Positions 23,224-35,853 are shown, counted from the stretch's first letter. The stretch is 64,000 nt of DNA from Jaltomata sinuosa (GCA_003996215.1 QJPP01001789.1:248001-312000), one strand, 5' to 3'. Notes: generated from the letters alone by a model not told the origin. Numbers and translations: made by a program.

Positions 23224-24166
23224 TAGGGGTGTACATGGACCGAGTTGGTTCGAATTTTTTAAAAATCAAACCAAACCATTAGTGTCGGGTTTTTAAATTT
23301 ATAAACCAAACCAAACCAATAAAAATCGAGTTTTTCAACCTCGGGTTTTTTCAGATTTTTTCGATTTCCTCGAGTTTTTCGGGTTTTTTTCGATAAAGTC
23401 TTCATACAAACATATAATTAACTTATGCTTCAAATTTTTCTTTAGTCCGAGAAAAATACAACTATCTAAGGTATTTCTTTAAAAAATAACACAAAATATA
23501 TTCACTTTATTTAAAATTTATGAAGTTAGTGATGACAATGAAATATTCAACCAAAAAAATAATAAAATTGCATAGAATAAATATTGCATATTAATAAGTC
23601 ATAATAAAAATAATCATAATTTAAAAGTATTAAGTCATGCTAAAATAAGTCTAATAAGTGTTAACTACATGACTAAATATTAAACAGAAAAATAAATTAG
23701 TTTATGTAGTTATGTAAAATTAAAGAATAAATATCTAACATGATTGTCATTCCTAGTGTTGATTGAATAATCTTTTGTTAATATTCGTATTGATTTGGGC
23801 TTTATTTGAGTTACTAATATCTATGGGTTATAAAAATACTTATTGGACCATTTAAAATTCTAAGTTTAAACTTGAAATAATATGTTGAAAGATAAAAATT
23901 ATGAAAAAGTTGAAGAAATATTTATAAATTACATCACAATAAATATTTTTATGTAAAAAATATTTTTTAAAATAATATATATGTAATATCGGGTTGGTTC
24001 GATTCGGTTTGACTTTTTTTAGTTAAAACCAAACCAAACCAATTATAGTCGGATTTTTTTTCAATACCAAACCAAGTCAAACCAAACCACTAGTCGATTT
24101 TTTTTTTTGCGATTTGGTTTGCTTTACGATTTGGTTCGATTTGCGGTTCGATTTTGTACACCCCTA
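23224..24166. mobile_element. Complete non-autonomous hAT-type transposon (943 bp)
   Basis: The element has perfect 12-bp terminal inverted repeats, TAGGGGTGTACA (23224-23235) and TGTACACCCCTA (24155-24166). It is flanked by a perfect 8-bp target duplication CTTTTGTC (23216-23223 and 24167-24174). Short GGGGTG-type ends with an 8-bp duplication define the hAT superfamily. The interior is AT-rich with no transposase. Its outer 150-200 bases on each side carry many copies of AAACCAAACCAA and TTGGTTCGATTT in opposite orientations, forming a long imperfect subterminal foldback. The intact ends mean it could be cross-mobilised by a related transposase, although that is inference. Confidence 0.9.
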
Positions 24167-24174
24167 CTTTTGTC
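24167..24174. other. hAT target-site duplication, right copy
   Basis: CTTTTGTC matches 23216-23223 exactly. Confidence 0.9.
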
Positions 24175-24364
24175 ATGTCCTTTGATTTGGACTATTTTAT
24201 TTGTTTTTGTACTACTATGGTTTAGCTGTTTTTTTTTACTTGAGTTTTACTGAAATTAAATGACATATGGGATTTAGGCAACTCTTACTAGTTAGTTTAT
24301 TAGTCATGACACATCATAAGAAATCATATGATCAATGGATTTCTTTTTATGTTTAGCTGATCTT

Positions 24365-25995
24365 TTAATTTTTAAGCTCAGCTGGAGCCATTCTATAAGG
24401 AGGAATGGATATGGGCTGCGTATCTGGAAGGAGGTCTATCTCAAAGTCAATTTCCTTCTTAGGAGGAACTCCGGGCAGATCTTCAGGAAACACTTCCAAC
24501 TCATTTACTATGGAAACTGACTGGAGGGATGGGGCCTCAGACTCGAAATCCTTGACCCAAACTATATGGTAGATGCACCCTTTAGAGATCATTTTTCTAG
24601 CCTTGAGGTAAGATATGAAGTGACCTAGTGACATAGGGGGACTGCCTTGCCATTCTAAGACAGGCTCATTCGGAAACTGAAACTTGACAACTCTAGTTCT
24701 GCAGTCGACTGAGGCATAACAGGCATGTAACCAGTCCATACCAAGAATAACATCAATATTGGTCATTTCTAACTCTACTAGATCAGTTGAGGTGTCTCTA
24801 TGAGGACTCTGACTGGGCAGTTTCTGTATATTTTCTTGGCTAAGACTAACTCACCGATTGGAGTGGAGACATAAAAGGGTTCTAGGAGTTGTTCAGGACT
24901 GACTCCAAACTTACATGCAACATAAGGGGTCAGAAATGACAATGAAGCCGTAGGGTCTAGCAAAGTATAAACATCAAGAGAGAAGACTTGAAATATACCA
25001 GTAATTACGTCTGGGGAACTCTCCTGATCCTAACGGGATGACATATTATAGAGGCGGTTCTGGCGCTGACCACTGCCAGTACCAGAAGAGGCACCATGCT
25101 GAGCTGTATGGCGTGCTGGAGCTGTTGCAGTGGACTGAGTTCTGCCAACTACATTGTCCTGCTTGATAGAGGGGCAATCTTTAATCCGGTGACCAATCTG
25201 ACCGCATCCAAAACACCCTCTTGTGCCATAGAGACACTCTCTAAGGTGATTCTTACCACACTTGTTGCAAACAGGGTAGGAAGATCCTTTTACAACACTC
25301 CCCTACGAACGAGAGCCCGATGCCCTACCTGCCTGATCATGTCTAGGTTTGGGTGCCTGTGTAGGAGCACTAGATGATGATGGCACTTGTCCTGATGACC
25401 TCTTCTAAAATGAAGACTGGTTTCCACCTCTGGACCTCTGCTGAATGAATCCTAAATCCTGTGTTCTAGCCCTCTTATTCTCTCTTTCCCTCTCTTTCAG
25501 TTTCTCCTCTTTGATCTATTGTGCATAAGTCATAAGCCTGGAGATCTCCATATCTCCAACCAACATAGTTGTCCGACGTTCCTTTTACACCAAATCAAAA
25601 ACTCCAGAAAAATAAACTTACTTATTCTGGCCCTTGGCTCTGCCACCACCTCCAGAGCATACCTGGAGAGTTGAGTGAACTTTAGCCCATACTCCTGGAC
25701 TGACATCGATCCATGTCTCAATTTAATAGCCTTCACCTCTCTCAACTCCTTTGGAAAGAACCTATCCATAAAAGCCCCAATCAAGCACTCTCAAGTCACA
25801 GGAGCTGTATTTTTGTCCCTATCATCCTTTCATTAAGTGTACCAAATATGAGCCACATATTTGAGCTGGTAGAAAGCTCGCTCAACACTATCAATACCAG
25901 TCACCTGCATCACCTCAAAAAAAAATTCACTTCATCAATAAAGTTTTGCGGGTATTCACCAACCTTAGACTCCAAATACTCCAGTGGATTCATAT
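24365..25995 (-). pseudogene. Chromovirus gag-protease-RT start, larger part of a split ORF
   Basis: Reading the minus strand from 25995 downward. Gag begins its conserved core at once with MNPLEYLESKVGEYPQNFID and continues with the capsid region (IGAFMDRFFPKELREVKA, YGLKFTQLSRYALE). Two zinc knuckles follow near 25280-25180: CNKCGKNHLREC and CFGCGQIGHRIKDC, the latter a full CX2CX4HX4C. The protease has LLDPTASLSFLTPYVA, where the usual glycine after the catalytic aspartate region is replaced. Then come VILGMDWLHACYASVDC and the start of reverse transcriptase, LPGVPPKKEIDFEIDLLPD through RMAPAELKN. Homology stops abruptly near 24376, so the rest of pol is lost. The first about 65 residues of gag lie 13 kb away at 39223-39417, because another element inserted here. 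Confidence 0.85.
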
Positions 25996-26689
25996 TTTAA
26001 TGACCCTCCAAGTTATTTTCCTATTTTTGTGCTTTTTTAGCGTTTTAAGCTTTCTCCCAGTGGCTACATGTCATTTATGACTTACTGGGACCGATGGTTT
26101 GGTGTTTGGACTGTTCGTTAGGTCATTATGGTCATTTTCCTATTTTAGAACTTGAACATAGAAAATCTTTGATTTTGGTCAACTTTCTTGGTAAACGTAC
26201 TTAGAATCAAATTTTGATAACTCCGTTGACTCCAGAGTGGGGATTTTGATCTAGTGAGACCCTTGGTCTGGGTTTGGGTGCTTTCGGTTTAGTTTTGTGT
26301 TATTTTCTGTGTTTTCAGGTCAGTTTGGCTTGTGGGGTTAACTTTGGTCAACATTTGGAGAAGACGGCCTCGAATGGAAATTCTGTCAGCATTGTTAGCT
26401 TTGGAATGTCGACTTTGGGATAGAGGGACCTTTTATTTGGGTCCCAAGGCTTCCAGACTTATCTTTGGCATTGGGGTTTCGCTTTGGTAAAGGTTGGCCA
26501 ATAGTTAGTTTTGGGCGTAGGGCTCACTTTTTGTTAAATCAACCTCCGTAGGGATTTTTATCAATTTTGTTGAGTCTGGAATACTATTTTTAGTTGAATA
26601 GCTCAACTCATTTTTACTCATGGGACCCAAGATGCATTCTCGGAGGTCCATCCGTTTCAATTTTTGCCAAAGACTTGGCATTGCAGCAG

Positions 26690-26905
26690 CTGGTTGCTGC
26701 TATGGCGTCATGGCGGGCGGTTGGTGGCACCTGCGCTGGCGCTCCTGTGTTGTCTTGTGCGCGCCTGCGTGCTTGCCTGAGCTGGCAAGGCAGCGGGCCT
26801 ACGGCATAGTGGGCACTATGGCCAGGCCACTACTATGGCGGCTGGGCGCTGTGGCATGCCCACGCCTGTGCGTGCATGGGCGCCCCTTGCGCCTGGGCGC
26901 TGGCA
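26690..26905. repeat. GC-rich island upstream of the LTR TATA-like site
   Basis: About 215 bases in an AT-rich LTR switch to GC-rich wording (GGCGGTTGGTGGCACCTGCG, CTGGGCGCTGTGGC, GCATGGGCGCC). The same island occurs at 37078-37273 in the 3' LTR, with TTATAAG right after both. Its positives read as spurious ORFs. Confidence 0.75.
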
Positions 26906-28030
26906 GTTATAAGCTTCCCACTCTTTTGAAAAATTATTTCACTCCAACTCTTCTTCTACTTGTTTTTCCTCCATTGGTTAGAGCTCCAACCTCCAAAATT
27001 CAACTCCAACTTTCCCCAAGCTTGGTGGTGGTTATAATTCCAGTCTGTGGTCGTTTCTTGCTTTCTAATTGGTACGTTTCTGCTCTTAAAAATCCTTAAT
27101 TCTCCATTTTTGTTTCCCTTGAACTAATAGGACTTTAGGCTATTTTGAGCCTCGAAACGAGTTCGTTCGTGCTCAACTTTTGGATATGGGTTCTTTAACC
27201 TGTTACAAACATAAGTGTGATTTTTGTTTTCTATTTTGTCGCACGGGTCCCGAGGGTCATTTTCTCAACCAATTTTTGGCTCAATTTTCTTTATAGAAAT
27301 ATGAGTGTCATTCTTCTCATCTTGACACCTGAATTATGTTCTTGATAGTGTGGCAGCTTTGTGAGACTGTTCGGAAGGGTAAGGCACACGAGTGATGGTT
27401 TGTGCTTGCGATTCGGCCCCGAGGTAGGTTACGATTTACTTTTCTAGACTAAGTTTAGTTATATTTTATATTATATGTGTTACTAGAACGTTAGGTTGGA
27501 TTATAGATAGTATTAGACTTAAATCTTGTGACTTGTATTAAATTGGCCATTTCAGATATTAGATTAGGATTATTTCCTATTATCCTTAGTCTAGGAGCTC
27601 GTAGTATGGTTATAGACTGTATAGAATACCTTGTATGGTTTTAGGAGGTTTTAGAGGTAAAGTTTATGCTTTTAGTAGATTTAGTAATTAATTTCCGTTG
27701 TTTTTGCCTTATTTATAGGCTGTGCGTGTAATTATGGGCCCAGGGCCATAGCTTGGATTTGGACGGAGTTTCCAGGTCAGTTCTCTTGATTGGAGGGTAT
27801 TTTGCCCTGTTGTACCTTGTTGTGTGCTATATTCTCTAAACGTGAAAATTTGCATGCTCATATTACATTTACATGCCTATCTGTATGGAAAAGAAAGATT
27901 TTGGGGGGTTTTTGATTCCAACTTGAGATTTACTACGGTTATCATGATGTTTTTTGGATTTTAAAAGAGTTATCTTTGGTTTTACTACTGATTTTGGAAA
28001 GGAAAAGAAAAGTACTACTTTCATGCATTG

Positions 28031-28180
28031 TTGATAAGCTCGATGCTCCCTTCCGGGTGCCTCGATGTACCATTTTGGGTTTACCTTTATGCACTTTTTG
28101 ATAAGCTCGATTTTTATTTTCGGGTGCCCCGATGCATTATTTTGGGTTTTACTTCTATGCACTTGTTGATAAGCTCGAGG
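28031..28180. repeat. 67-bp tandem repeat in the LTR
   Basis: TTGATAAGCTCGAT-type units start at 28031, 28098 and 28165. The 3' LTR has only two (near 38375 and 38442), which accounts for most of the roughly 100-bp length difference between the LTRs. Confidence 0.85.
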
Positions 28181-28930
28181 TTAAATTATGACCTCCAAGT
28201 ATCGAATACCGAGTTCTTACTAGTTTATACTATTATGCACACACAGCATCCTCCATCGCATCATATTGGCTTGAGTGTATTTGGATTGTCGGTTGTATGG
28301 ATTGACTTTGTTATTATTTCCTTCTTGTTGGTTTGGTTAGTCCTTTTTTGGTTTTATAACTAGATTTAGGTGGATCCCTTTATTTAGCTTACTTTTCTAT
28401 AATTTATATTATATATTATCTTTCTGCACTCGGTGAGCCTATGATGCTTACTGGGTACCCATTGTTTTGGTACTCATACTATACTCTGCATCTTTTTCTG
28501 ATGCAAAACCTAGTACGAGCCACCCTATTGATCCTCCCATCGTTCGAGGCCTGTTGCAGTTTGGATCGAGGTGATCTCTCAGCGTCTTCGAGACTTTACA
28601 TGCTTTCCATCTATCATTCCTGTCTATTTTTGTAATTTGGATAGACAGAGTTTGTTGTATAGCTACGTCGTACTTTAGACGCTCTTGTACCAGTGACACC
28701 AGGTCCAAGTTGGTTCTTTTGTATGTTTTGTCTTCTTGGTCACTTTAGGGCCACTTTTGTATATTTAGTACAGTGATATGTATATATTCTATTGGCCCTA
28801 TCTCCCTTATATGTATATCTTCCATTTTTTTATATAAACTGCTTTTATTATCTTCCACATTATTGGGTTTGGCTTTCCTACTGGGGGTTATGTAGGCGCC
28901 ATCATGACCCAGTTTTGGGTCATGACAGAG

Positions 28931-28942
28931 TGGTATCAGAGC
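28931..28942 (+). other. Primer-binding site, initiator Met tRNA type
   Basis: TGGTATCAGAGC follows the LTR end by three bases. It is the classic complement of the 3' end of plant initiator methionine tRNA, used by most chromoviruses to prime minus-strand synthesis. Confidence 0.92.
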
Positions 28943-29134
28943 TCTAGATTCACCAGTCTTGCCAGTACAAGAGCAAAGCGTCTAGTAGAGTCTCATGGAT
29001 TGGTACGATAACGTCTGTATCCCATCTGCGAGAGGCTATAGGACATTCCTAGGAAAGATTCCATCTTGTTTGACCCTTATCGTGCTTTCTTGACTTGATC
29101 AACTTCTAATTATCTTTGTTTCACTCTTTCTTAG

Positions 29135-30447
29135 ATGGTTTACACGAGATCAGCAGTGGGTGAGGATGACGCCCCTGCACCTGCATTTAGAGCCCCAGCT
29201 AGTGGACTGGATAGAGGTCGACCCAGAGGTCGAGGTAGGGGTCGGGTTGTAGTGCCAGCTCAGGCGCAGGCTAGGATACCATCACCAGAGCATGAGTTTA
29301 GGGTTGAGGAGGTCAGGGATGAGCCGGAGGGTATGGGACCAGCCCAGCATCCGGCAGGTTTCGTGTCTACTCTAGTGCTACAAGACACTTTGTTTAGTTA
29401 TTTGGGTTTCTTGAGGGTATGACTCCACCAGCAGCTTCACCAGGTACTCCGATTGGTTCTTAGGTTAGAGATGATGCTCATACTTCAACCCAGGCAACGT
29501 ATCAGGGTTCAAGAGTATAGCCTGCTGTTGCGGCTCCTAGATTGGAGGTATTACCGATCCCTACAGTTGTTCCACCTATTCCAGCCGAGCCCATTATGTC
29601 TTCTGAGGAGCAGAAGATGCTTTATAAGTTTTTGAGATTGGGTCCTCCGAGGCTTTCAGGTGATTCTAGGGAGGATGCGCATGAGTTTCTGACTACCTGC
29701 CAGGAGAGATTATATAATTTGGGGTTAGTCGAGTCACACGGAGTAGATTACTCTGTGTTTTAGCTAGATGGTCCAACAAAACAGTGGTGGAGGTCATATG
29801 TAGCTTGTAGGCCAGCCAGGTCACCTCCGTTTACTTGGGCACAGTTCTCCATAGCTTTTCTAGAGAAGCATGTACAGTGTAGCATGAGGGAGCGATTTAT
29901 GGATCAGTTCTCCGGGTTGGAGTAGGGCTCCATAACTATTTTTGAGTATGAGGTTTGCTTCCATCAATTGGCTAGGCATGCCCCACCGAGCATGAGAGGG
30001 TGCATCACTTTGTTTGAGGATTGACTCTACAACTCAGATTGGCCACAGAGGGTATGGTGGCATCAGGTCAGTCCTTCCTGGAGGTAGTAGACCATGCCCA
30101 CACTATTGAGGGCATACTTCGCGAGGCCCAAGGGGGAAGCTGTAAGAGGCCTCGCCACTAAGTCAGTTTCAGCAGTTCACAGGCCCGTGGTAGAGGCAGC
30201 ATCAGCGGCATTTCCAGCCGAGCCATCCTATTCAGGTGGTATTACAGACAACTGAGGGTCAGAGTAGCCAGAGTATTATTCCTACTCGACGAGATGCTCA
30301 TTCAGGGTCCATAGGTCGTGGTGGTCATTCTGATTCAGCCAGGTCTTTACAGCGAGGTACATTTGGTCGGGGTTTTTTGAGTATGGCAAGATAGGTAAAT
30401 TTTCTAGAGAGTGTCCATCAGTACCGCACCAGCGGTGACATGATCAG
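29135..30447 (+). pseudogene. Chromovirus gag, broken
   Basis: The start is MVYTRSAVGEDD, followed by a proline/arginine-rich N-terminus (GRPRGRGRGR). After a frameshift near 29400 the capsid region appears as FLRLGPPRLSGDSREDAHEF and FLTTCQERLYNLGLVE. It then continues past stops (for example at 29761-29763) through QWWRSYV, FTWAQFSIAFLEKHV and RERFMDQFSGLE. A zinc-knuckle relic near 30380-30415 (YGKIGKFSRECPS) has lost its first cysteine pair. Gag would package element RNA into virus-like particles in the cytoplasm. This copy cannot. Confidence 0.85.
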
Positions 30448-31100
30448 ATGGTTCAGCCCCCCAGGGCTCCAGCACCACCAGCCAGAGATGGTTCACAGGG
30501 TAGTAGGAGTGGTCCCCAGGGTGCCAGAGATGGTCCTCAGTCGGGTAGATCAGGTGGTCATAGCGGTCGAGGCCACATGTATACAGTTCCAAGATGTACA
30601 GAGCCCGAGGCTTCAGATGTTGTCATCACAGGTATAGTTTCCATCTGTCATCAGTCTGCTTCTTCCTTATTTGATCCGGAGTCTACATTCTCCTATGTAT
30701 CTGCTTATTATGCTACTCGTCTGGAGTCTACTTGTGAGTCATTTTTTGTGCCCTTGCATGTATCTACCCCAGTAGGAGATTCTTTAGTAGTGGATCAGGT
30801 GTATCGGGCTTATGTGGTGACTATCTTAGGGTACAACACATGGGTAGACTTGGTTGTGCTTGATATGGTTGATTTCAACGTGATCTTAGGCAAGGATTGG
30901 CTGTTTTCTTATCATGCGATCTTGGATTGCTTTGCCAAGACTGTTACTCTACGGATGCCTGGTATCCCTCTTATCATATGAAAGGGTGCCGATATCCATA
31001 TGACGAGGGGACTTATATCTTTTCTGAGCACCTAGTGGTTAGTTGGGAAGGGGTGATTAGCCTATGTTTCCTACGTCTGTGATACTAGTGCCACCACACC
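30448..31100 (+). pseudogene. Chromovirus protease region, broken
   Basis: An arginine/glycine/serine-rich linker (QGSRSGPQGARDGPQSGRSG) leads to the retropepsin-like domain. It contains VITGIVSICHQSASSLFDPE, STFSYVSAYYATRLE and NVILGKDWLFSYHAILDC. The active-site loop normally FDPGST reads FDPEST, so a key glycine is lost. The open frame ends at a TGA at 30979-30981, after which degenerate sequence leads towards reverse transcriptase. Confidence 0.85.
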
Positions 31101-32183
31101 TTCTCTTGAGTTAGTTCCTATGGTTTGCGAGTATTCAGATGTGTTTCCTTCTGATCTTATAGGTCTTCCTCCTAATCGTGATATTGACTTTGGTATTGAT
31201 GTTGAGCCATCCCAAATACATCCCAAAGACTGAGATCCGGTTATCACCAGTTGAGGATTAGGGTTGTAGACATCCCAAAGACTGCATTTAGGACTCAATA
31301 CGGCCATTATGAGTTCCTAGTCATGTCTTTTGGGTTGACTAATTCCCCAGCAGCATTTATGGAGTTGATGAACCGTGTGTTCAGTGCCTACTTAGACTCA
31401 TTTGTGATTGTGTTCATCGACGACATTCTGATATATTCGAGGAGTCAAGAGGAGCATGAGTAGCATCTGAGAGCTGTACTTCAGACCTTGCGAGACCACC
31501 AGTCGTATGTCAATAAGTGTGAGTTTTGGGTTGAGTTTGTGGAATTCCTAGGGCACGTGGTGTCTAAGGATGGGATTATGGTGGATCTGACAAAGATTAC
31601 AGCAGTTCGTGATTGGGCTAGGCCTACTTCTCCTACCGAGGTTTGCAGTTTCATTGAGTTGGTGGATTACTACAGACGGTTTGTGGAGGGGTTTTCTTCT
31701 ATAGAAGCTTCATTGACTAAATTGACTTAGAATAATGTTCCCTTCCAATGGTCAGATGAATGTGAGGCGAGCTTTCTGAAGCTCAAGGACTTCTTGACTT
31801 CAGCTATGATTCTTACTCTTCCAGTCGAGGGTTAGGAGTTCACCGTGTATTGTGATGCTTCAGCTATTGGTTTGGGCTATGTATTGATGCAGCAGGGCCG
31901 AGTTATTGCTTATGCTTCCAAATAGTTGAAGGTTCATGAAAGGAACTACCCCACACATGACTTAGAGTTAACAGCGGTAGTCGTCACGTTAAAGATTTGG
32001 AGGCATTATCTTTATGGCGTGCATTGTGAGATCTTCACTGACCATTATAGTCTTCAGTACATTCTTAGCCAGAAGGATCTAAATTTGAGGCAGCGTAGGT
32101 GGTTGGAGATACTGAAGGACTATGACATCTCCATCATTTATCATCCGGGCAAGGCAAACATGGTAGCGGATGCCTTTAGCTGA
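31101..32183 (+). pseudogene. Chromovirus reverse transcriptase and RNase H, broken
   Basis: After SLELVPMVCEYSDVFPSDL a deletion removes roughly the first hundred residues of the polymerase fingers. Homology resumes at YHQLRIRVVDIPKTAFRTQY and YGHYEFLVMSFGLTNSPAAF. The catalytic box is intact as FIDDILIYS near 31417-31443. EFLGHVVSKDGI and VDYYRRFVEGFS follow. RNase H begins near 31840 with FTVYCDASAIGLGYVLMQQG and RNYPTHDLELTAVVVTLKIW, ending at HPGKANMVADAFS (32183). In-frame stops interrupt at several points (for example 31461-31463, 31728-31730). Confidence 0.88.
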
Positions 32184-33275
32184 AAGGCAGTGAGTATGGG
32201 TAGCCTGGATTTCTTAGTGACAGAGGAGCGACCTTTAGGTTGGGACATCCAGTCCTTGGCTAACAGGTTGGTTAGACTTGATATTTCTTAGTCGGGCCGT
32301 ATTCTTGCTTGTGTTGAGGCTAGATCTTCCTTGTTAGAGCAGATTCGGGCACAACACTTTAATGATGCGAGGTTGAGGATCATTCATGACAAGGTGTTGA
32401 GCGGTGAGGCTAGGAAGGCGACCTTAGATTCAGAGGGGGTTTTGAGAATCGAGGGTCATATCTACGTTCCTAGAGTTGGTGACTAGGTTAGCTTGATATA
32501 GGAGAAGGCTCATTATTCTAGATATTTCATTCATCCCGGGGTAGCTAAGATGTATCGTGACTTGAGGCAGCACTACTGGTTGTGTGGAATGAAGAAGGAT
32601 ATTTTTGCTTTCGTGTCTAGGTGCTTGAACTATCAGCAGGTGAAGTTTCAGCACCAAAGGCCAGGTAGTTTAACTCAGAGGCTACCGATTTCGGAGTGAA
32701 AATAGGAGCGAATAGCCATGGACTTCGTAGTCGTGTTGCTAAATACCTTGCAGAGATTTGATGCTATTTGGGTCATCGTGGATAGGTTGACAAAGTCTAC
32801 TCACTTTTTGTCGGTTTAGATTTCCTACAGTTCCGAGAGGTTAGCTTAGATCTACATTTGTGAGGTTGACTGTTTGCATGGTGTACCAGTTTCCATCATT
32901 TTTGACCATGTTACTTAGTTCACTTTGCATTTCTAGAGGTCTATTCAGAGAAAGTTGGGTACTAAAGTTTAGCTTAGCACCATTTTTCATCCGCAGACTA
33001 ATGGTCAGTCAGAGCATACTATTCAGTTTTTGGAGGATATGTTGCGAGCTTGTGTTATTAACTTTGGGGTTCAGTGGGACCACTGCTTAGCTTTGTGTGA
33101 GTTTGCATATATTAATAGTTATCATTCTAACATTCATATGGCTCTTTTCAAGGCTTTGTATGGTAGGCGATGCAGATCTCAGGTGGATTGGTTTGACACT
33201 TTTGAGGTTAGGCGTGGGGTACCCACTTGCTTCGTGATTCCATGGATAGAGTTCGGGGAATTCAGGAGAGACTTC
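32184..33275 (+). pseudogene. Chromovirus integrase, first part
   Basis: The zinc-binding HHCC domain is visible near 32510-32640 (HYSRYFIHPGVAKMYRDLRQ, then SRCLNYQQVK), where the first cysteine of the second pair has become tyrosine. The core shows MDFVVVLL, WVIVDRLTKSTHFLSV and FHPQTNGQSEHTIQFLEDML, giving the catalytic Asp and Glu neighbourhoods, and HSNIHMALFKALYGRRCRS. It contains many stops. The ORF is cut at 33275 by the solo LTR and resumes at 35854. Confidence 0.88.
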
Positions 33276-35848
33276 TGTAACACCCAAAAAATTCTAAGCT
33301 AAGATCCAGACTAATTTCATATGTTGTTAGATCCGAACCAGATGATTTCAAATGGTAAATAGGTTTTAAGATCAATACTTATGTGTGAGAAGTGTTTAGA
33401 TATGAATTAGGGTCATAAAGAACCTCTAGCTTAAAGTTGAGTTGAAAGCTTCCTTACTGATTAAATTTTAGTGTAAACTTTTTTAAGGGTAAACTTCAAA
33501 CAAGCATAACTCCTATAATATGAAGAATTAGGTAGCCTCATATCCACCAAATTAAAGGTCTTTGAATCTTTTTTCCAACGCCACCGATCGTGCATTAATA
33601 CGAGTTCGAAGTAAAAAGTTATTAGCATTTTACTAAAAGGTGTCTGTCTGTCAAAATGACAGACAGAAACCACGAGAGGAATCCACGGTTCATGGATCAA
33701 ACCACGAACCGTGGATTGCATCCATGGAAATCAGACCTAGAACTCAATTTTTTGTCTGAGAACCATGAGAAGGTTCTACGGGTCATGGAATGATCCATGG
33801 GTCGTGAAACCAACTCGTGGAAACAGTCCAGAAGCCTGAAAACCATGACTTCCATCCATGGACCGTGGTTCATTCCACGGGCCATGGTTCATGTCCGTGG
33901 AACCCGACGATGAGTTTTTTTCAGCAGTTTTACTTAGTTTTCTCAGGGGTATTTTAGACTTTTCCCACCTTTCTTTTTATTTCTAAGCTGTCATTTTGGG
34001 CCTATTTGGAGAGGTTTTATCCGTACTTAGTCTTTCCCTCTTCTCATTCCATTGATTCAAGTTTCAAGAAAAGAAAAGAACGCTCTTCTCTAACCTTTAG
34101 ACCTAGGGCTTTCTCTTCCAAGCTTCAAACTTCAGATGTTCTTCAGGGATCTTCTTCCACCAGGTATGTGAATATTCAGTAAGGTTTTAGTTTGCCCTTA
34201 TGCCCAAAACCTCAGTCTTCTATTTCAAATTTCATTATGTTAGAAACTAGGGTTCTTATCCAATCATGCTAAATTCTACAGAATTTAGTCCTTATGATTT
34301 CTACATGATCTATATCCTATTTTAGAATATTTGTACTATGTTTTCAACGACTTGCATGAGCTTTCACAAGAACTTTAAGAAATCAAGAATTTAGCCTAAA
34401 ATTTTAGTACTTTCATGAGAATTGGTTTTCTTCAGAATTTAACCTAGAGTACTAGCATTCAGTTTTAAGCATGAAATTAGCCAGTTTTCAATCTACAGGT
34501 TTTCTTTAAAACTTATCATGATTTAGCAGGCTTCAACTTATCTTCAGTATGTTTTACAAGAATATGTTTTTAAATTTAGACTTTCAGATATGCCATCAAT
34601 GATTACAGATTTAGTAAGTTTCATGATTAGTATGACATATAAATATGTCCATATGCTTTATGAATAGTTTTCAGTTATACAGTCTTTCAAAAATCATCTA
34701 GATTAATTAGGTTCTGACACAATATTCCAAAACTTCAGTTTTAAATGAGCTATCAGTATTCAGTTTGAGAGTAGCATTTAGCACCGAGTTGGACTAAGGT
34801 TCAGCGTACCCTCAAGTCCCAGAACTACGTGCCACTGTAGGTTATTTAGCCCCTCAATTGGGCATCAAAACTAGTGATCACGCCAGTCATGCCTCTATAC
34901 CCTGACAAGGTATATTGGATCCTCTCGATGGGGCGTATACATCGGACTCCATGTTTAGCTCACGTTGTTTATGTTGGTTAATAGACTCTCTCATATAATT
35001 AAACTCAGTAGTTGTGTACTAGGCCTTCAGTTCAGTTTTACAGCTTTTAAATTACATTTTCCAGAATATCCTTATATTGCAAATTTTGTGTATATTATGT
35101 TTGGGCCTGAGTACTACAGATTCAAATTATAGTTCTTAAACCGCTCATCAATATTTTCAGCATGCTTAATTATCTCATAATCTATGTATCTCACAGTTTA
35201 CAACTCAGATACATTTTATACTCTTCAGTAAAAGAGCCCAGTTTTACAACATTGACTTATGCATTCTCAAATATCAAAACTTATCCCAGCTTTCAGTTAT
35301 GTTTCTAGTATATACGTATTTTATCATATTGTCAAAGTTAGTGCATTATCTCATATGCTCAGTACATTTAAAGTACTGATCGCATACCTTTTGTGTTGTA
35401 TCCTTTTGATGATGCAGGTTTTAGTACTAGCTCCCAGGATCATGGTCAGACAGCTCGCAGCTTCCAGTCCACAAGGAACGAGTTCTCCTTTTCCGGGAAC
35501 TCTAGTTAGTTAGTAGTTATAGTAGTTATTTCAGTTGTTATACATTGATTAGAGATAGTTGGGGGTCATGTCTTGGCTAACCATAGTCAGTATTAGTAGA
35601 GGCTTCATAGATAGTGAGTCAGTCTGTTGTATTATTTTTCAAAGGAGTTGTATTTCAGTTATAAAACTTCAGTTTATTACTGTACTTTTCAAGAGCCCAT
35701 CATATGTTCCAGCTTCCGCTTAATATTCTTCAGTGTATCTATTTTTATTTAGTTCCTCATGAATTATGCCAGTAAGAAGGGTTATCTTAGGATCAGTTAT
35801 GGTCTCAGGTCCCGTGTTATGTCTAAGGTGTAGGCTCAGGGCATGACA
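33276..35848 (+). mobile_element. Solo LTR (type 1) inserted into the integrase
   Basis: It starts TGTAACACCC and ends GCATGACA, 2573 bp. It is flanked by a perfect 5-bp duplication ACTTC (33271-33275 and 35849-35853). There is no internal coding sequence, primer site or second LTR, so unequal recombination between LTRs has removed the rest. It has the same architecture as the LTRs at 5627 and 40227: a palindrome-rich island (33672-33905), a donor-like CAGGTATGTG (34161-34170), CAGTAC...GTACTG (35360-35378) and an acceptor-like GATGATGCAG ending at 35417. Confidence 0.95.
34164..35417 (+). other. Candidate intron within the solo LTR
   Basis: It begins at CAG|GTATGTGAA and ends at a U-rich tract plus GATGCAG, with the stem-loop 39 bases before the end. 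The order matches two sibling LTRs. No transcript evidence is available. Confidence 0.4.
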
Positions 35849-35853
35849 ACTTC

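Larger units (their letters stand above)
25996..28927 (+). mobile_element. 5' LTR of the large chromovirus
   Basis: The LTR begins TTTAATGACCC where the 3' copy reads TGTAATGACCC, so the terminal TG has mutated, and it ends GGGTCATGACA. A GC-rich island (26690-26905) precedes a TATA-like TTATAAG at 26908-26914. A 67-bp repeat occurs three times at 28031-28180 (two copies in the 3' LTR). An inverted repeat GGGTACC...GGTACTC at 28453-28475 lies shortly before TTTTTCTGATGCA. Confidence 0.9.

Noticed and set aside
26594..27099. Plus-strand ORFs of 71 and 159 codons, with a sibling at 37013-37279
   Set aside because: They fall in the GC-rich island of the type-2 LTR, where stop codons are rare. 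The reading differs between the two LTR copies.
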